DNA from: Streptomyces sp. ICBB 8177
GTDB taxonomy: Bacteria; Actinomycetota; Actinomycetes; Streptomycetales; Streptomycetaceae
DNA: 64,000 nucleotides
Assembly: GCF_003144095.1 (NCBI RefSeq)
Contig: NZ_NSKH01000018.1
Location: 1,346,540 to 1,410,539 of the forward strand
Direction: 5' to 3'
Both the position numbers and the translations under genes were made by a program. The notes below the pieces were generated by a model. That model ran no database searches. It saw nothing but the letters and a program-made list of their open reading frames with translations, and had not been told where the DNA came from. The stretch's first letter is position 1. Each line of letters starts with the position of its first letter. Positions 8,485 through 17,106 of the stretch are shown piece after piece.

Positions 8485-9882
8485 ATGTCCGCCTCCGCCT
8501 CCGGCCCCGCCGCCTCCGCCGCCTGCCGCACCGCCCCGCTGCCCGTCCTCGGCCGCGACGTCCTCGTCCCGCTGGTCACCGGCGGCGAGGTCACCTACGC
8601 CGCACTGGACTACGCGGCCAGCGCGCCCGCCCTCCAGCGGGTCTGGGACGACGTGGCCGCGTACGCGCCGTACTACGGGAGCGTGCACCGGGGCGCGGGC
8701 TACCTCTCGCAGCTGTCCACCGACCTGTTCGAGGCCGCCCGCGCCGAGGTCGCCGCCTTCCTCGGCTGCCGCCCCGACGACCAGGTCGTCTTCACCCGAT
8801 CCACCACCGACTCGCTGAACCTGCTGGCCGCGGCCGTGCCGGAGGGCACCGAGGTCTTCGTCTTCGAGACCGAGCACCACGCCTCGCTGCTGCCCTGGCG
8901 CCGCGCCCGGGTGACCTACCTGAGCGCCCCGCGCACCCCCGCCCAGGCCGTCGAGACGCTGGAGAAGGCGCTGGCCGGGCGGGAGGGGAACGCCGAGGCG
9001 CTGGTGTGCGTCACGGGCGCGTCCAACGTCACCGGTGAGCTGTGGCCGGTGCGCGAGCTGGCCGCCGCCGCCCACGCGCACGGCGCCCGCATCGTGCTGG
9101 ACGCCGCCCAGCTCGCCCCGCACCACCCGGTGGATATCGCCGCCCTCGACGTGGACTACGTGGCGTTCTCCGGCCACAAGCTCTACGCGCCGTTCGGCTC
9201 CGGCGTGCTGGCCGGCCGGGCGGACTGGCTGCGCGAGGCCGAACCGTACCTGGCGGGCGGCGGTGCCAGCCGCACGGTGGCGCGCCGCGCGGACGGCGGC
9301 GTGGACGTCGAGTGGCACACCTCCGCCGCCCGCCACGAGGCCGGTTCCCCCAACGTCATCGGCGTCCACGCCATCGCCTCGGCCTGCCGGGCGCTGCGCG
9401 AGGCGGGCTTCGACGCGCTCGTGGCGCGGGAGCGTGTGCTGGTCGGCCGGGTGCTGACCGGACTGGCCGAGGTGCCGGGGGTCAGGGTGCTGTCGCTCTT
9501 CGGCGAGGGCGCCGAGCGGGTCGGCGTCATCTCGTTCGTCGTCGACGGCTGGAACAGCTCGCACTTCGCCGCCGCGCTGTCCGCCGAGTACGGGATCGGG
9601 GTGCGCGACGGGCTGTTCTGCGCGCACCCGCTGGTGCGCACGCTGCTCGGCGGCGAGCAGGACGCACCGGGGGAGTGCGGCGCGCCCGAGGCCGCGCCGG
9701 GCGAGCGGTCGCTCAACGCGATCCGGGTGAGCTTCGGCGCGGGCACCCCCGACGAGCACGTGGACCGCTTCCTGACCGCGGTCGGCGAGCTGGTGCGGGA
9801 CGGCGCGGCGTGGAACTACCGCACGGAGGACGGCCGTTGCGTGCCGGACCGCTCGGGTCGCCCGGAGCGCCCGCGGGGCTGA
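8485..9882 (+). CDS. Class V aminotransferase (cysteine desulfurase-like), SAM-IV controlled
   Basis: About 465 residues of a fold-type I PLP enzyme. VFTRSTTDSLNLLA, FETEHHASLLPW, LDAAQLAPHHPVD (cofactor-binding Asp) and the PLP lysine in AFSGHKLYAPFGSG are visible. The closest families are class V aminotransferases and NifS/SufS-type cysteine desulfurases. The substrate cannot be read from sequence. The SAM-IV riboswitch upstream argues for a role in methionine or sulfur metabolism. I chose ATG 8485, which has GGGAG 7 bases upstream. The frame is open 34 codons further back but without coding character. Confidence 0.85.
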   Translation: MSASASGPAASAACRTAPLPVLGRDVLVPLVTGGEVTYAALDYAASAPALQRVWDDVAAYAPYYGSVHRGAGYLSQLSTDLFEAARAEVAAFLGCRPDDQVVFTRSTTDSLNLLAAAVPEGTEVFVFETEHHASLLPWRRARVTYLSAPRTPAQAVETLEKALAGREGNAEALVCVTGASNVTGELWPVRELAAAAHAHGARIVLDAAQLAPHHPVDIAALDVDYVAFSGHKLYAPFGSGVLAGRADWLREAEPYLAGGGASRTVARRADGGVDVEWHTSAARHEAGSPNVIGVHAIASACRALREAGFDALVARERVLVGRVLTGLAEVPGVRVLSLFGEGAERVGVISFVVDGWNSSHFAAALSAEYGIGVRDGLFCAHPLVRTLLGGEQDAPGECGAPEAAPGERSLNAIRVSFGAGTPDEHVDRFLTAVGELVRDGAAWNYRTEDGRCVPDRSGRPERPRG

Positions 9883-9906
9883 GCGGACCGCGTGGCCCGC
9901 GGGGTC

Positions 9907-10188
9907 TCAGCCTTCCAGGCCGATGGAGAACGCCGCCTCCAGGTCGTGCTGCGAGTAGGTGCGGAACGCCACGTGCGTGTCGGTGCCCGCGACGCCGGGG
10001 ATCTTGCTGATCCGGCCCGGGATGACGTCCGCGAGGTCGTCGTGCCGGGCCACCCGCACCAGGGCCACCAGGTCGTACGTCCCGGTGACCGAGTAGACCT
10101 CGCTGACGTGCTCCAGGGCCGCGATGGACTCGGCGATCTCGGGAATCCGGTCGACGTCGGTCTTGATGAGCACGATCGCGGTGATCAC
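9907..10188 (-). CDS. Stand-alone Lrp/AsnC ligand-binding (RAM) domain protein
   Basis: 93 residues, MITAIVLIKTDVDRIPEIAE at the start and a VTGTYDLVALVRV strand, matching the AsnC-type regulation-of-amino-acid-metabolism domain. The helix-turn-helix half of Lrp proteins is absent. Such single-domain proteins assemble into rings and bind amino acids, but regulatory action would need a partner. The start is GTG and overlaps the stop of the rhomboid gene as GTGA, so the two are one translationally coupled unit. Confidence 0.85.
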   Translation of the reverse strand: MITAIVLIKTDVDRIPEIAESIAALEHVSEVYSVTGTYDLVALVRVARHDDLADVIPGRISKIPGVAGTDTHVAFRTYSQHDLEAAFSIGLEG

Positions 10189-11051
10189 GGCTGGCCCTCT
10201 CCTCGGGTCGCGGCTTGCGGGGCCAGCTTAGACCGCGGCCGGAAGAGCGCCGCCGTCACCGCGAACCCGAACACGAAGCCGGTGACGTGGGCGAGGTACG
10301 CCACCGCGGGCCCGGCCTGCTCGGTACGGGCCGCGATCCACTGCAACCCGAACCAGAACGCCAGCACCACCCACGCCGGGAAGCGCAGCGGCAGGAAGAG
10401 CAGGAACGGGAAGAGACTGGTCACCCGGGCCGACGGGTGCAGGAACAGGTAGGCGCCCAGCACCCCCGAGATCGCCCCGGACGCGCCTACCAGGGTCTGC
10501 GCCGAGCCCTGGTGGCCCAGCGCGTAGCCGTAGGTGGCGACGTAGCCGGTCACCACGTAGAACACCGCGAAGCGGGCCCGGCCCATCCGCTCCTCCACGC
10601 CCGCGCCGAAGACGTACAGGAAGAGCATGTTGCCCAGCAGGTGCGCCCACCCTCCGTGCACGAACAGCGAGGTGAGCACCGACAGGAACGGCACCTTCAC
10701 CATCCGGGCCGGCACCGGGCAGCCGGACGGCAGCCCCAGCGAGGCGGGCGCGAGCGTGCCGTGCCACAGCTCCACCGGGATCACCCCCCAGCGGTCGAAG
10801 TACCGGGCCTGGGCGCACAGTTGCGCGTGACCCGTGCCGTACGCCGGGTCCAGGCCGGACAGCGGCGAGACCAGGAAGACCAGGACGCACAGGCCGATCA
10901 GGCAGTACGTGACCAGGGGTGGACGGACTCCCGGACGCCGCGCCGGGACCAGGCCCCGGACGACGGCGCGCGCGGCCCGGGCGGTCGGCCCGCGGTACGA
11001 GCTGAACCGGGGCAGGAGCCCTGGCTCCCCCTGGCGGCGTGGCGGCGGCAT
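10185..11051 (-). CDS. Rhomboid-family intramembrane serine protease
   Basis: 288 residues, with at least six hydrophobic segments. The rhomboid signatures are the loop-helix HGGWAHLLGNMLFLYVFG, the catalytic Ser in LVGASGAISGVLGAY (GASG) and the catalytic His in YLAHVTGFVFGF. It would cleave membrane-spanning substrates within the bilayer. The ATG at 11051 (MPPPRRQGEP) precedes a basic cytoplasmic tail and the first helix. The frame remains open for about 2 kb upstream, but that part is antisense shadow of the NYN gene. It is coupled to the Lrp-like gene by a GTGA overlap. Confidence 0.88.
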   Translation of the reverse strand: MPPPRRQGEPGLLPRFSSYRGPTARAARAVVRGLVPARRPGVRPPLVTYCLIGLCVLVFLVSPLSGLDPAYGTGHAQLCAQARYFDRWGVIPVELWHGTLAPASLGLPSGCPVPARMVKVPFLSVLTSLFVHGGWAHLLGNMLFLYVFGAGVEERMGRARFAVFYVVTGYVATYGYALGHQGSAQTLVGASGAISGVLGAYLFLHPSARVTSLFPFLLFLPLRFPAWVVLAFWFGLQWIAARTEQAGPAVAYLAHVTGFVFGFAVTAALFRPRSKLAPQAATRGEGQP

Positions 11052-11214
11052 GAGGCGATCATGGCGGACCGCGCGGGCCCGGCCGGGCCGCCTCGCCGGA
11101 CACCCTCTGCACGCGGGGCGCGGCAGGCCGTAGGGTTGACCGAGCGCATGCGATTCCTTTCGGCCATGCGGCGTACACCGTCGCCGCCCCACCGCACAGG
11201 ACGAGGACGACACG

Positions 11215-11469
11215 ATGCCGGTGCCCGAGCCCACCGCCACCACCCGCTGGCGCTGCACACTGTGCGGCAACCTGACCCGGTTCGACGTGACGCGCTCGAC
11301 GCGGGCCGTGGAGTACGTCCACCTCGATCTGGCGGGGGAGCCGAAGGTGGAGGAGCGCGAGGTGCTGAGCGAGGCGGTGGAGTCGGTGCGCTGCCGCTGG
11401 TGCAACGCGGTGGACCGGATCGAGCTGGTGGACCGGCCGGGTTCCGGCCAGGAGCCTGGGCGGGCCTGA
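11215..11469 (+). CDS. Small zinc-ribbon protein
   Basis: 84 residues with two CxxC knuckles, CTLCG near residue 14 and CRWCN near residue 60, which suggest a zinc ribbon. The central part is acidic. The function is unknown. I recall similar short proteins as conserved hypotheticals in streptomycetes. It is divergent from the rhomboid gene and 65 bases ahead of the NYN protein, so it may share that transcript. Confidence 0.7.
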   Translation: MPVPEPTATTRWRCTLCGNLTRFDVTRSTRAVEYVHLDLAGEPKVEEREVLSEAVESVRCRWCNAVDRIELVDRPGSGQEPGRA

Positions 11470-11534
11470 CCCGCGCACGGCGGGGACAATGGGGGGTGTA
11501 CGGACGGCCAAGGGGAGAGCGACGGGAGTGACTG

Positions 11535-13013
11535 GTGGAGCGTACGGACGGCAATCCGCGGGCGGTACCGGAAGGCGCCGGCGGATCCGACGAGCCGCCG
11601 GTCGACCAGGGCCCCGACCATCCGACCGATCCACCGCCCGGCGGTGACACGCGCGGTGATGACGCGCGGGGCGGCGACGGGGCGCGGGGCGACGAGGAGC
11701 AGGGCGAGAGCCTGGACCGCCCGCTGCCCGAAGGGGTGCGGCACCGGGTCGTCGCCTTCGCGGCCGACGCCTTCGGCTCGCTGACGACCGCCGAACTGCC
11801 CGCCCAGTTGCGGCAGTACGCCCGGTTCACCCCCTCGCGCCGGGCGAAGTTCGCCGCCAACGCGCTGGCCGCCGCGCTGGAGACCGACCCCGTCTTCCGG
11901 CAGCGCATCGCCGGCCGGCTGCGCGAGACCCAGGGGGAGCTGGCCGCCGCGCTCGACGCGGGCACGCCGCCGCCCGCCGCCGATCCGCTCGACGTGGCCG
12001 CCGCCGCGTACCTGCTGCGCCCCGCCGGGTGGCCGAAGCTGGTGGCAGCCGCGGGCGAGGAGGCCCAGCGCGCCCACGCCGACCAGGTCGGCGAGGAGAC
12101 CGCCCGCGAACTCGGCCGCCTGCGCGCGGAACTCGCCCAGGTGCGAGCCGCCGCCCAGCAGGAGGCGCAGGCCGCACGGGCCGAACTGGACGCGGCCCGC
12201 AAGGAGTCGGACTCCCTGCACCGCAAGCTGCGCAGCGCCACCAGCGACCTGCGGCGCGGCGAGGCGGCGGTGCGCAAGCTCCAGGCCGAGCTGGAGCGCG
12301 TACGGGCGGCGCACGGCACGGAGCTGGCCGCGGCCGAAGGGGAGACGCGCAGGCTGCGGGCCCGGCTCGCGGAGGCGGAGTCCGCCCTGGAGGCGGGGCG
12401 CCGCGCGGTGCGCGAGGGGCGCAGCCTGGAGGACATGCGGCTGCGGCTGCTGCTGGACACCGTGCTGGAGGCGGCTCAGGGGCTGCGCAGGGAGCTGGCG
12501 CTGCCGCCGGTCACCGAGCGGCCCGCCGACGCGGTCGAGGCGGTGGCACCGGGCGCCATCAACCCCAAGGACATCGCGCGCCGCGCCCTGTCGGAGGACG
12601 ACCCGGCGCTGCTGGACCAGTTGCTGGCGCTGCCCCAGGCACACCTGGTGGTCGACGGCTACAACGTGACCAAGACCGGCTATCCCACGATGCCGTTGGA
12701 GAAGCAGCGTCTGCGGTTGCTCGGCGGGCTCGCGGTGCTGGCCGCGCAGTCCGGTGCCGAGGTCACCTGCGTCTTCGACGGCGCGGAACTGGCGGCGCCG
12801 GTGCTGCTGGCGCCGCCGCGCGGGGTGCGGGTGCTGTTCAGCAAGCCGGGGGAGACCGCGGACGAGCTGATCCGCCGGCTGGTGCGGGCCGAACCGCCGG
12901 GGCGCCCGGTGGTCGTGGTCTCCGCGGACCGCGAGGTCGCCGACGGCGTGGCCCGCGCGGGTGCCCGCCCGGTCGCCTCCACGCTGCTGCTGCGCCGGCT
13001 CTCGCGCGGCTGA
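11535..13013 (+). CDS. NYN (YacP-like PIN-fold) domain protein with coiled coil
   Basis: 492 residues from GTG 11535 (GGGAG about 8 bases upstream). An acidic, disordered N-terminus leads to a helical region. A long coiled coil rich in Glu, Ala and Arg runs over roughly residues 170-310. The C-terminal NYN nuclease fold starts LVVDGYNVTKTGYP with the metal-binding Asp, followed by VTCVFDGAELAAP and VVVVSADREVADG. YacP-like NYN domains are predicted RNA-processing nucleases. The actinobacterial form with the coiled coil is of unknown role. Confidence 0.85.
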   Translation: MERTDGNPRAVPEGAGGSDEPPVDQGPDHPTDPPPGGDTRGDDARGGDGARGDEEQGESLDRPLPEGVRHRVVAFAADAFGSLTTAELPAQLRQYARFTPSRRAKFAANALAAALETDPVFRQRIAGRLRETQGELAAALDAGTPPPAADPLDVAAAAYLLRPAGWPKLVAAAGEEAQRAHADQVGEETARELGRLRAELAQVRAAAQQEAQAARAELDAARKESDSLHRKLRSATSDLRRGEAAVRKLQAELERVRAAHGTELAAAEGETRRLRARLAEAESALEAGRRAVREGRSLEDMRLRLLLDTVLEAAQGLRRELALPPVTERPADAVEAVAPGAINPKDIARRALSEDDPALLDQLLALPQAHLVVDGYNVTKTGYPTMPLEKQRLRLLGGLAVLAAQSGAEVTCVFDGAELAAPVLLAPPRGVRVLFSKPGETADELIRRLVRAEPPGRPVVVVSADREVADGVARAGARPVASTLLLRRLSRG

Positions 13014-13409
13014 ACTCCGCCGCGCGCGGGGCGACTCCTCCATGATCACCCTGTAGCCGCCAATTGCGCCATGGAAGTCCGTTTTACGCCCCGGAATGAT
13101 TCATCGCGCCTTTTCCGCCGCCGAGTTGGCCCATGAGTGGCGACCAATTCGGACTGTGATCCGCGACACACGGGCTTGTGGTATGTGGTCCCAGCAGGTG
13201 AGTTCGGTGGACGCAGCGTCAAATCACCGTCACGGGTGGTGCGGTGCGCGTAAAGAACTCGCATGCCCGCCAACTTTTTTCCCGCAAGGATTTGAACCGA
13301 TCACAGCTTGGTTACTAGGGTCATCCCTCGAACCCCCGCGTAGTCGATCATCCGCCCGGATGACAGTGGGGGCTCCCGCCGAGTTCGACGCGCCGGTTCA
13401 GTAGCACGG
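13014..13409 (+). other. Long 5' region of the c-di-AMP riboswitch transcript
   Basis: About 400 bases without a believable gene and less GC-rich than its neighbours. It contains a good housekeeping-type promoter, TTGAAC (13292-13297), an 18-base spacer and TAGGGT (13316-13321). Transcription would then start near 13328 and read into the riboswitch. I see nothing else in this stretch. Confidence 0.5.
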
Positions 13410-13541
13410 GGGGCACCGACGCGCGGAGCCGGGGAACCAACGTTCCCGGGGTGAATCGGGGTCAGGACGCGCCGACCAGGGCGCGTGAGACCCCGTAGGG
13501 CTTCTTCCGGCCCGAATCCGACAGCTCACCCGGTAGGCGGC
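13410..13541 (+). promoter_or_regulatory. c-di-AMP (ydaO/yuaA) riboswitch
   Basis: The conserved blocks of the ydaO aptamer appear in order: GGGGAACCAA, GGGGTGAATCGGG, GGTCAGGACGCGCC, and finally CCGAATCCGACAGCTCACCC followed by GGTAGGCGG. This RNA binds cyclic di-AMP and, in actinobacteria, commonly precedes cell-wall hydrolase genes. It ends about 25 bases before the NlpC/P60 start. High c-di-AMP is expected to reduce expression. Confidence 0.88.
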
Positions 13542-13566
13542 AGCAGGAAGAAGGAGCTTGCCTCCC

Positions 13567-14574
13567 GTGGCGTCCCACCGTCGTCCGAAGCCAGCCAGTC
13601 GTACCCGTGTGACCGTCCTGACCGCGACCGCCGCGGCGGCCGTCGCCCTGTCGTCCCAGGCTGCCAACGCCGATCCCAAGCCGAGCGTCAGCGACGTCAA
13701 GTCCCAGGTGGACAGCCTCAACCAGCAGGCCGAGCAGGCGACCGAGAAGTACGACGGCGCCCAGGAGAAGCAGAGCCAGCTCCAGCAGCAGGTCAACGAC
13801 CTCCAGAACAAGGTGGCCCGCGAGCAGGCGAGCCTCAACAAGCTGGCCGACAACTTCGGCGAGCTCGCCAGCGCGCAGTACCGCACCGGCGGGATAGACC
13901 CGTCCCTCCAGCTGTTCCTGTCCTCGGACCCCAACAGCTACCTGGACAAGGCCACCATGCTCGACCAGCTCAGCGGCACCCAGGCCGACGAGCTGAAGCA
14001 GATCGAGGCGCAAAAGCGCGTGCTGGACCAGGAGCGCGCCGAGGCCTCCGCCAAGCTCGCGCAGCTCGACAGCACCCGCAAGGCGCTCCAGCAGAACAAG
14101 CAGGACGTCCAGAACAAGCTGTCCAAGGCGCAGAGCCTGCTCAACACGCTGACCGCCTCCCAGCGCGCCTCCATCGAGAACGGCGGCGCGCTCAACGACC
14201 CCAGCCTCGGCGACTCGAAGGCCGCCTCGGCCCGCGCCCAGGCCGCGCTCGACGCCGCGAAGACCCGCATCGGCGACCCGTACGTCTACGGCGCCACCGG
14301 CCCCAGCTCCTTCGACTGCTCCGGCCTGACCCAGTGGGCCTACGCGCAGGCCGGCATCTCGCTGCCGCGCACCTCGCAGGAGCAGGAGAACGTCGGCCAG
14401 CACCTGACCGAGAGCGAACTCCAGCCGGGTGACCTGGTCATCATGTACGGCGGCGACCACGTCGGTCTGTACGCGGGCAACGGCATCATCCTGCACGCCC
14501 CGCACACCGGCGCCACCGTGCGCTACGAGCCGCTCAGCGACATGCCGTTCGACTTCGGCGTGCGCGTGGGCTGA
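13567..14574 (+). CDS. Secreted NlpC/P60 peptidoglycan endopeptidase, riboswitch-controlled
   Basis: 335 residues. A Sec signal peptide (VTVLTATAAAAVALSSQAANA) precedes a long coiled coil (about residues 45-220, rich in Gln, Lys and Asp). The C-terminal NlpC/P60 domain has the catalytic Cys in FDCSGLTQWAY, the His in GDHVGLYAGNG and HAPHTG. It cleaves stem peptides such as D-iGlu-mDAP bonds, as RipA-type hydrolases do. The GTG at 13567 (reading MASHRRPKP) is chosen because the paralogue downstream starts MASHRRPTQ, and GAAGGAG lies 10 bases upstream. The c-di-AMP riboswitch upstream should control it. Confidence 0.93.
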   Translation: MASHRRPKPASRTRVTVLTATAAAAVALSSQAANADPKPSVSDVKSQVDSLNQQAEQATEKYDGAQEKQSQLQQQVNDLQNKVAREQASLNKLADNFGELASAQYRTGGIDPSLQLFLSSDPNSYLDKATMLDQLSGTQADELKQIEAQKRVLDQERAEASAKLAQLDSTRKALQQNKQDVQNKLSKAQSLLNTLTASQRASIENGGALNDPSLGDSKAASARAQAALDAAKTRIGDPYVYGATGPSSFDCSGLTQWAYAQAGISLPRTSQEQENVGQHLTESELQPGDLVIMYGGDHVGLYAGNGIILHAPHTGATVRYEPLSDMPFDFGVRVG

Positions 14575-14591
14575 CGCTTGCCCGACTTCAC

Positions 14592-14627
14592 CCGACGGCC
14601 CGTGGCGTTCGCGCCGCGGGTCGTCGG
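14592..14627 (+). terminator. Terminator with UUCG loop after the first NlpC/P60 gene
   Basis: A 16-base stem with two G-U pairs (14592-14607 with 14612-14627) is closed by a TTCG tetraloop, 17 bases after the stop. It isolates the two NlpC/P60 paralogues, so the second is not simply read from the riboswitch transcript. Confidence 0.8.
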
Positions 14628-14790
14628 CGTGTGTGCGCCGTGCGGGTGACGTGCGGCGGGGGGTGCTGACGTGCGGGGGCCGTGACCTGGGGATTGCCGG
14701 AACACGCCGATCACGGGTGGCTCGCGGGGTTTTGAACTCTGCGTGACCGTGCGGCTACTGTCGCCTCCGCACAGAAGGAGGTGCGCCCCC

Positions 14791-15831
14791 ATGGCGTCCC
14801 ATCGCCGTCCCACGCAGCCGGGTCTGGTCCGGGCCGGCCGTGTCACGGTGCTCTCCGCCGCCGCGGCCGCCGCCGCGGTCACCAGCGCGCTGCCGGCCGG
14901 CGCCGCGTCCCACGACAGCCCCGCCGACGTCAGGTCCAAGGTCGAGGGACTGTACGAGCAGGCCGAGCAGGCCACCCAGCAGTTCGACGCGGCCCGCGAG
15001 GCCGAGGCGCGGCTGCGTGGCGAACTGGACACCCTGCACGACGAGTTGGCGCGTGCCCAGCAGAAGGTCAACGACCTGCGCGACAGCCTCGGCCGGGTCG
15101 CCGGGGAGCAGTACCGCGACGGCGGCATCGATCCCACCCTCGCCCTGCTGCTCACCTCCGACCCCAGCGGTTACCTCGACCGCGCCGCCGACCTCGACCG
15201 CATCGCCTCCGAGCGCACCGGGCAACTGCGCCAACTGCGCGCCGCGCAGCGGGTGCTGGACCAGGAGCGCCGTCAGGCGGCGGGCAAGCTCGCCGAGCTG
15301 ACCCGCACCCGGCTCGAACTCGGCAGCCACAAGCGGACCGTGCTGGGCAAGCTCGGCGAGGCCCGCCGCCTGCTGGGCACCCTGACCGCCGCCCAGCAGG
15401 CGGCGGTCGGCCTGGGCGGCGCCGACGACCGGCGCACCGCGTTCGGCGGCCCGGTGCCGGACCTGCCCGACCTGCCCGCCGCCTCGGGACGGGCCGCCGA
15501 GGCGGTCGCCGCCGTACGCGCGGCGCTGGGCATGCCGTACTCCTGGGGCAGCACCGGACCGACCGCGTTCGACTGCTCGGGCCTGATGTACTGGGCCTAC
15601 CAGCACGCCGGGATCACCCTGCCGCGCACCTCCCAGGAGCAACTGCACGCCGGACAGCACGTCCCCCTCGCCGAGGCCCGCCCCGGCGACCTGGTGATCT
15701 ACCGGGGCGACGCCTCGCACGTCGGCATGTACGTCGGCGGCGGCAAGGTCATCCACGCCCCCTACCCCGGCGCCCGGGTGCGCTACGACCCGGTGAACAT
15801 GCTGCCCGTCGACGCCGTCGTGCGGCCCTGA
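14791..15831 (+). CDS. Secreted NlpC/P60 peptidoglycan endopeptidase, paralogue
   Basis: 346 residues, the same plan as its neighbour: signal peptide ending in PAGAA, a coiled coil (about residues 45-220, with the shared GEQYRDGGIDPTLALLLTSD string) and an NlpC/P60 domain. The domain has FDCSGLMYWAY, SHVGMYVGGG and HAPYPGA. The ATG at 14791 has a near-perfect AGAAGGAGGTG site. A tandem duplication of the upstream gene is likely. No ydaO aptamer precedes this copy, so the pair has probably diverged in control. Confidence 0.92.
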   Translation: MASHRRPTQPGLVRAGRVTVLSAAAAAAAVTSALPAGAASHDSPADVRSKVEGLYEQAEQATQQFDAAREAEARLRGELDTLHDELARAQQKVNDLRDSLGRVAGEQYRDGGIDPTLALLLTSDPSGYLDRAADLDRIASERTGQLRQLRAAQRVLDQERRQAAGKLAELTRTRLELGSHKRTVLGKLGEARRLLGTLTAAQQAAVGLGGADDRRTAFGGPVPDLPDLPAASGRAAEAVAAVRAALGMPYSWGSTGPTAFDCSGLMYWAYQHAGITLPRTSQEQLHAGQHVPLAEARPGDLVIYRGDASHVGMYVGGGKVIHAPYPGARVRYDPVNMLPVDAVVRP

Positions 15832-15873
15832 GGCCGCGCCGGGGGCGATCCGCCCCGGCCGTACGATCGACGC

Positions 15874-17106
15874 ATGGGCCCACGGATCCGGCGAGCGGGG
15901 GCCGCCGCGCTGGGCTGCGTGGCGGCCCTCGCCGTGCTGGTGTCGGGCTGCTCCGGGAGCGCGGGCGGCGGCGCGGCGCGGCGCACCGACCGCGCGGTGC
16001 GGGGGGTGCTGGACGCCCGGGCGCGGGCGGTGCTCCACCACGACCGCGGTGCCTTCCTCGGCACCGTCGACCCGGACGCGACCGGCTACCTCGCGAGCCA
16101 GCGCCGGGTCTTCGCCGACCTGGCCGCCGTCCCGTTCGCCACCTGGTCCTACCGGCTGCGCTCGACCGGCGCGTTCCCGCTCGCCGACAGCGCCCACCAG
16201 GTCGCCGCCCGGGTCGAGCTGGACTACGCGCTGCGCGGCTACGACCGCGCGCCGGTGGCCTCCACCGAGTACCTGACGTTCACCGAGCGCGCGGGCCGCT
16301 GGTACCTCGCCTCGCAGACCGACGGCGACGCCTCCGGCAAGCGCTCGGACGTCCAGCCGTGGGACCAGGGGCCGGTCACCGTCGTCCACGGTGCCCACAG
16401 CCTCGTGCTCGGCGCGGGCAGCGCCGCCTCGCTGAACGCCTACGCGCGGCTCGCGGACGCCGCCGTGCCCGTGGTGCGCCGTCAGTGGCCGGGCGACTGG
16501 CCGGGCCGGGCGATCGTCGAAGTGCCGGGCAGCGAGGCCGACATGGCGGCGCTGCTGGGCGCGCCGCCCGGCACCTACCAGGGCATCGCCGCCGTCACCA
16601 CCGCCGAACTGCGCGGCACCGGCACCGCGCCCGCCGACCGCGTCATCGTCAACCCGCAGGCGTTCGGCGAACTGAGCGCGCTGGGCCGGTCGGTGGTACT
16701 CACCCACGAACTGACCCACGTCGCCACGCGCACCGCGACCACCTCGCGGACCCCGACCTGGCTGTCGGAGGGCTTCGCCGACCTCGTCGGCTACAGCGGC
16801 AGCGGGCTCACCGCGCGTCGCGTCGCCCCCGAACTCGCCACCGACGTCCGCGCGGGCCGCGCGCCCACCGCCCTGCCCACCACCGCCGGCTTCGCCCCCG
16901 GCTCCCCGGGCATCGCGCAGGCGTACGAGGGCGCGTGGCTGGCCTGCCGCATGATCGACGCGCAGTGGGGCCACGCCGATCTGGTGGCGTTCTACCAGGC
17001 GGCCGGGCGCGAGGGCGTCGAGCAGGCGACGCGCTCGGTGCTGGGCGTCAGCGGCGCCGGGTTCACCGCCCGCTGGAAGGCGTACGTGGCGAAGGAGTTG
17101 GGGTGA
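15874..17106 (+). CDS. Putative lipoprotein metallopeptidase (gluzincin-like)
   Basis: 410 residues. The signal peptide ends in the lipobox VSGC (residue about 26). The central part resembles NTF2-like export domains. The C-terminal third carries VVLTHELTHVATR, an HExxH-type site, and WLSEGFADLVGY about 25 residues later, where the Glu would be the third zinc ligand of a gluzincin. The substrate is unknown. Its stop overlaps the next gene's GTG start (GTGA), so it is coupled to the M48 peptidase. Both lie downstream of two wall hydrolases, suggesting envelope maintenance. Confidence 0.75.
   Translation: MGPRIRRAGAAALGCVAALAVLVSGCSGSAGGGAARRTDRAVRGVLDARARAVLHHDRGAFLGTVDPDATGYLASQRRVFADLAAVPFATWSYRLRSTGAFPLADSAHQVAARVELDYALRGYDRAPVASTEYLTFTERAGRWYLASQTDGDASGKRSDVQPWDQGPVTVVHGAHSLVLGAGSAASLNAYARLADAAVPVVRRQWPGDWPGRAIVEVPGSEADMAALLGAPPGTYQGIAAVTTAELRGTGTAPADRVIVNPQAFGELSALGRSVVLTHELTHVATRTATTSRTPTWLSEGFADLVGYSGSGLTARRVAPELATDVRAGRAPTALPTTAGFAPGSPGIAQAYEGAWLACRMIDAQWGHADLVAFYQAAGREGVEQATRSVLGVSGAGFTARWKAYVAKELG

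Noticed and set aside
13096-13404. 102-codon frame in the leader of the c-di-AMP riboswitch
   Set aside because: It overlaps the predicted promoter, and its sequence has no coding character.
14781-17102. Very long open frame running through the second NlpC/P60 and the lipoprotein genes up to the M48 peptidase
   Set aside because: Its first about 770 codons are Arg/Pro/Ala-rich shadow of two well-supported genes. Only the part after GTG 17103 has the M48 features.
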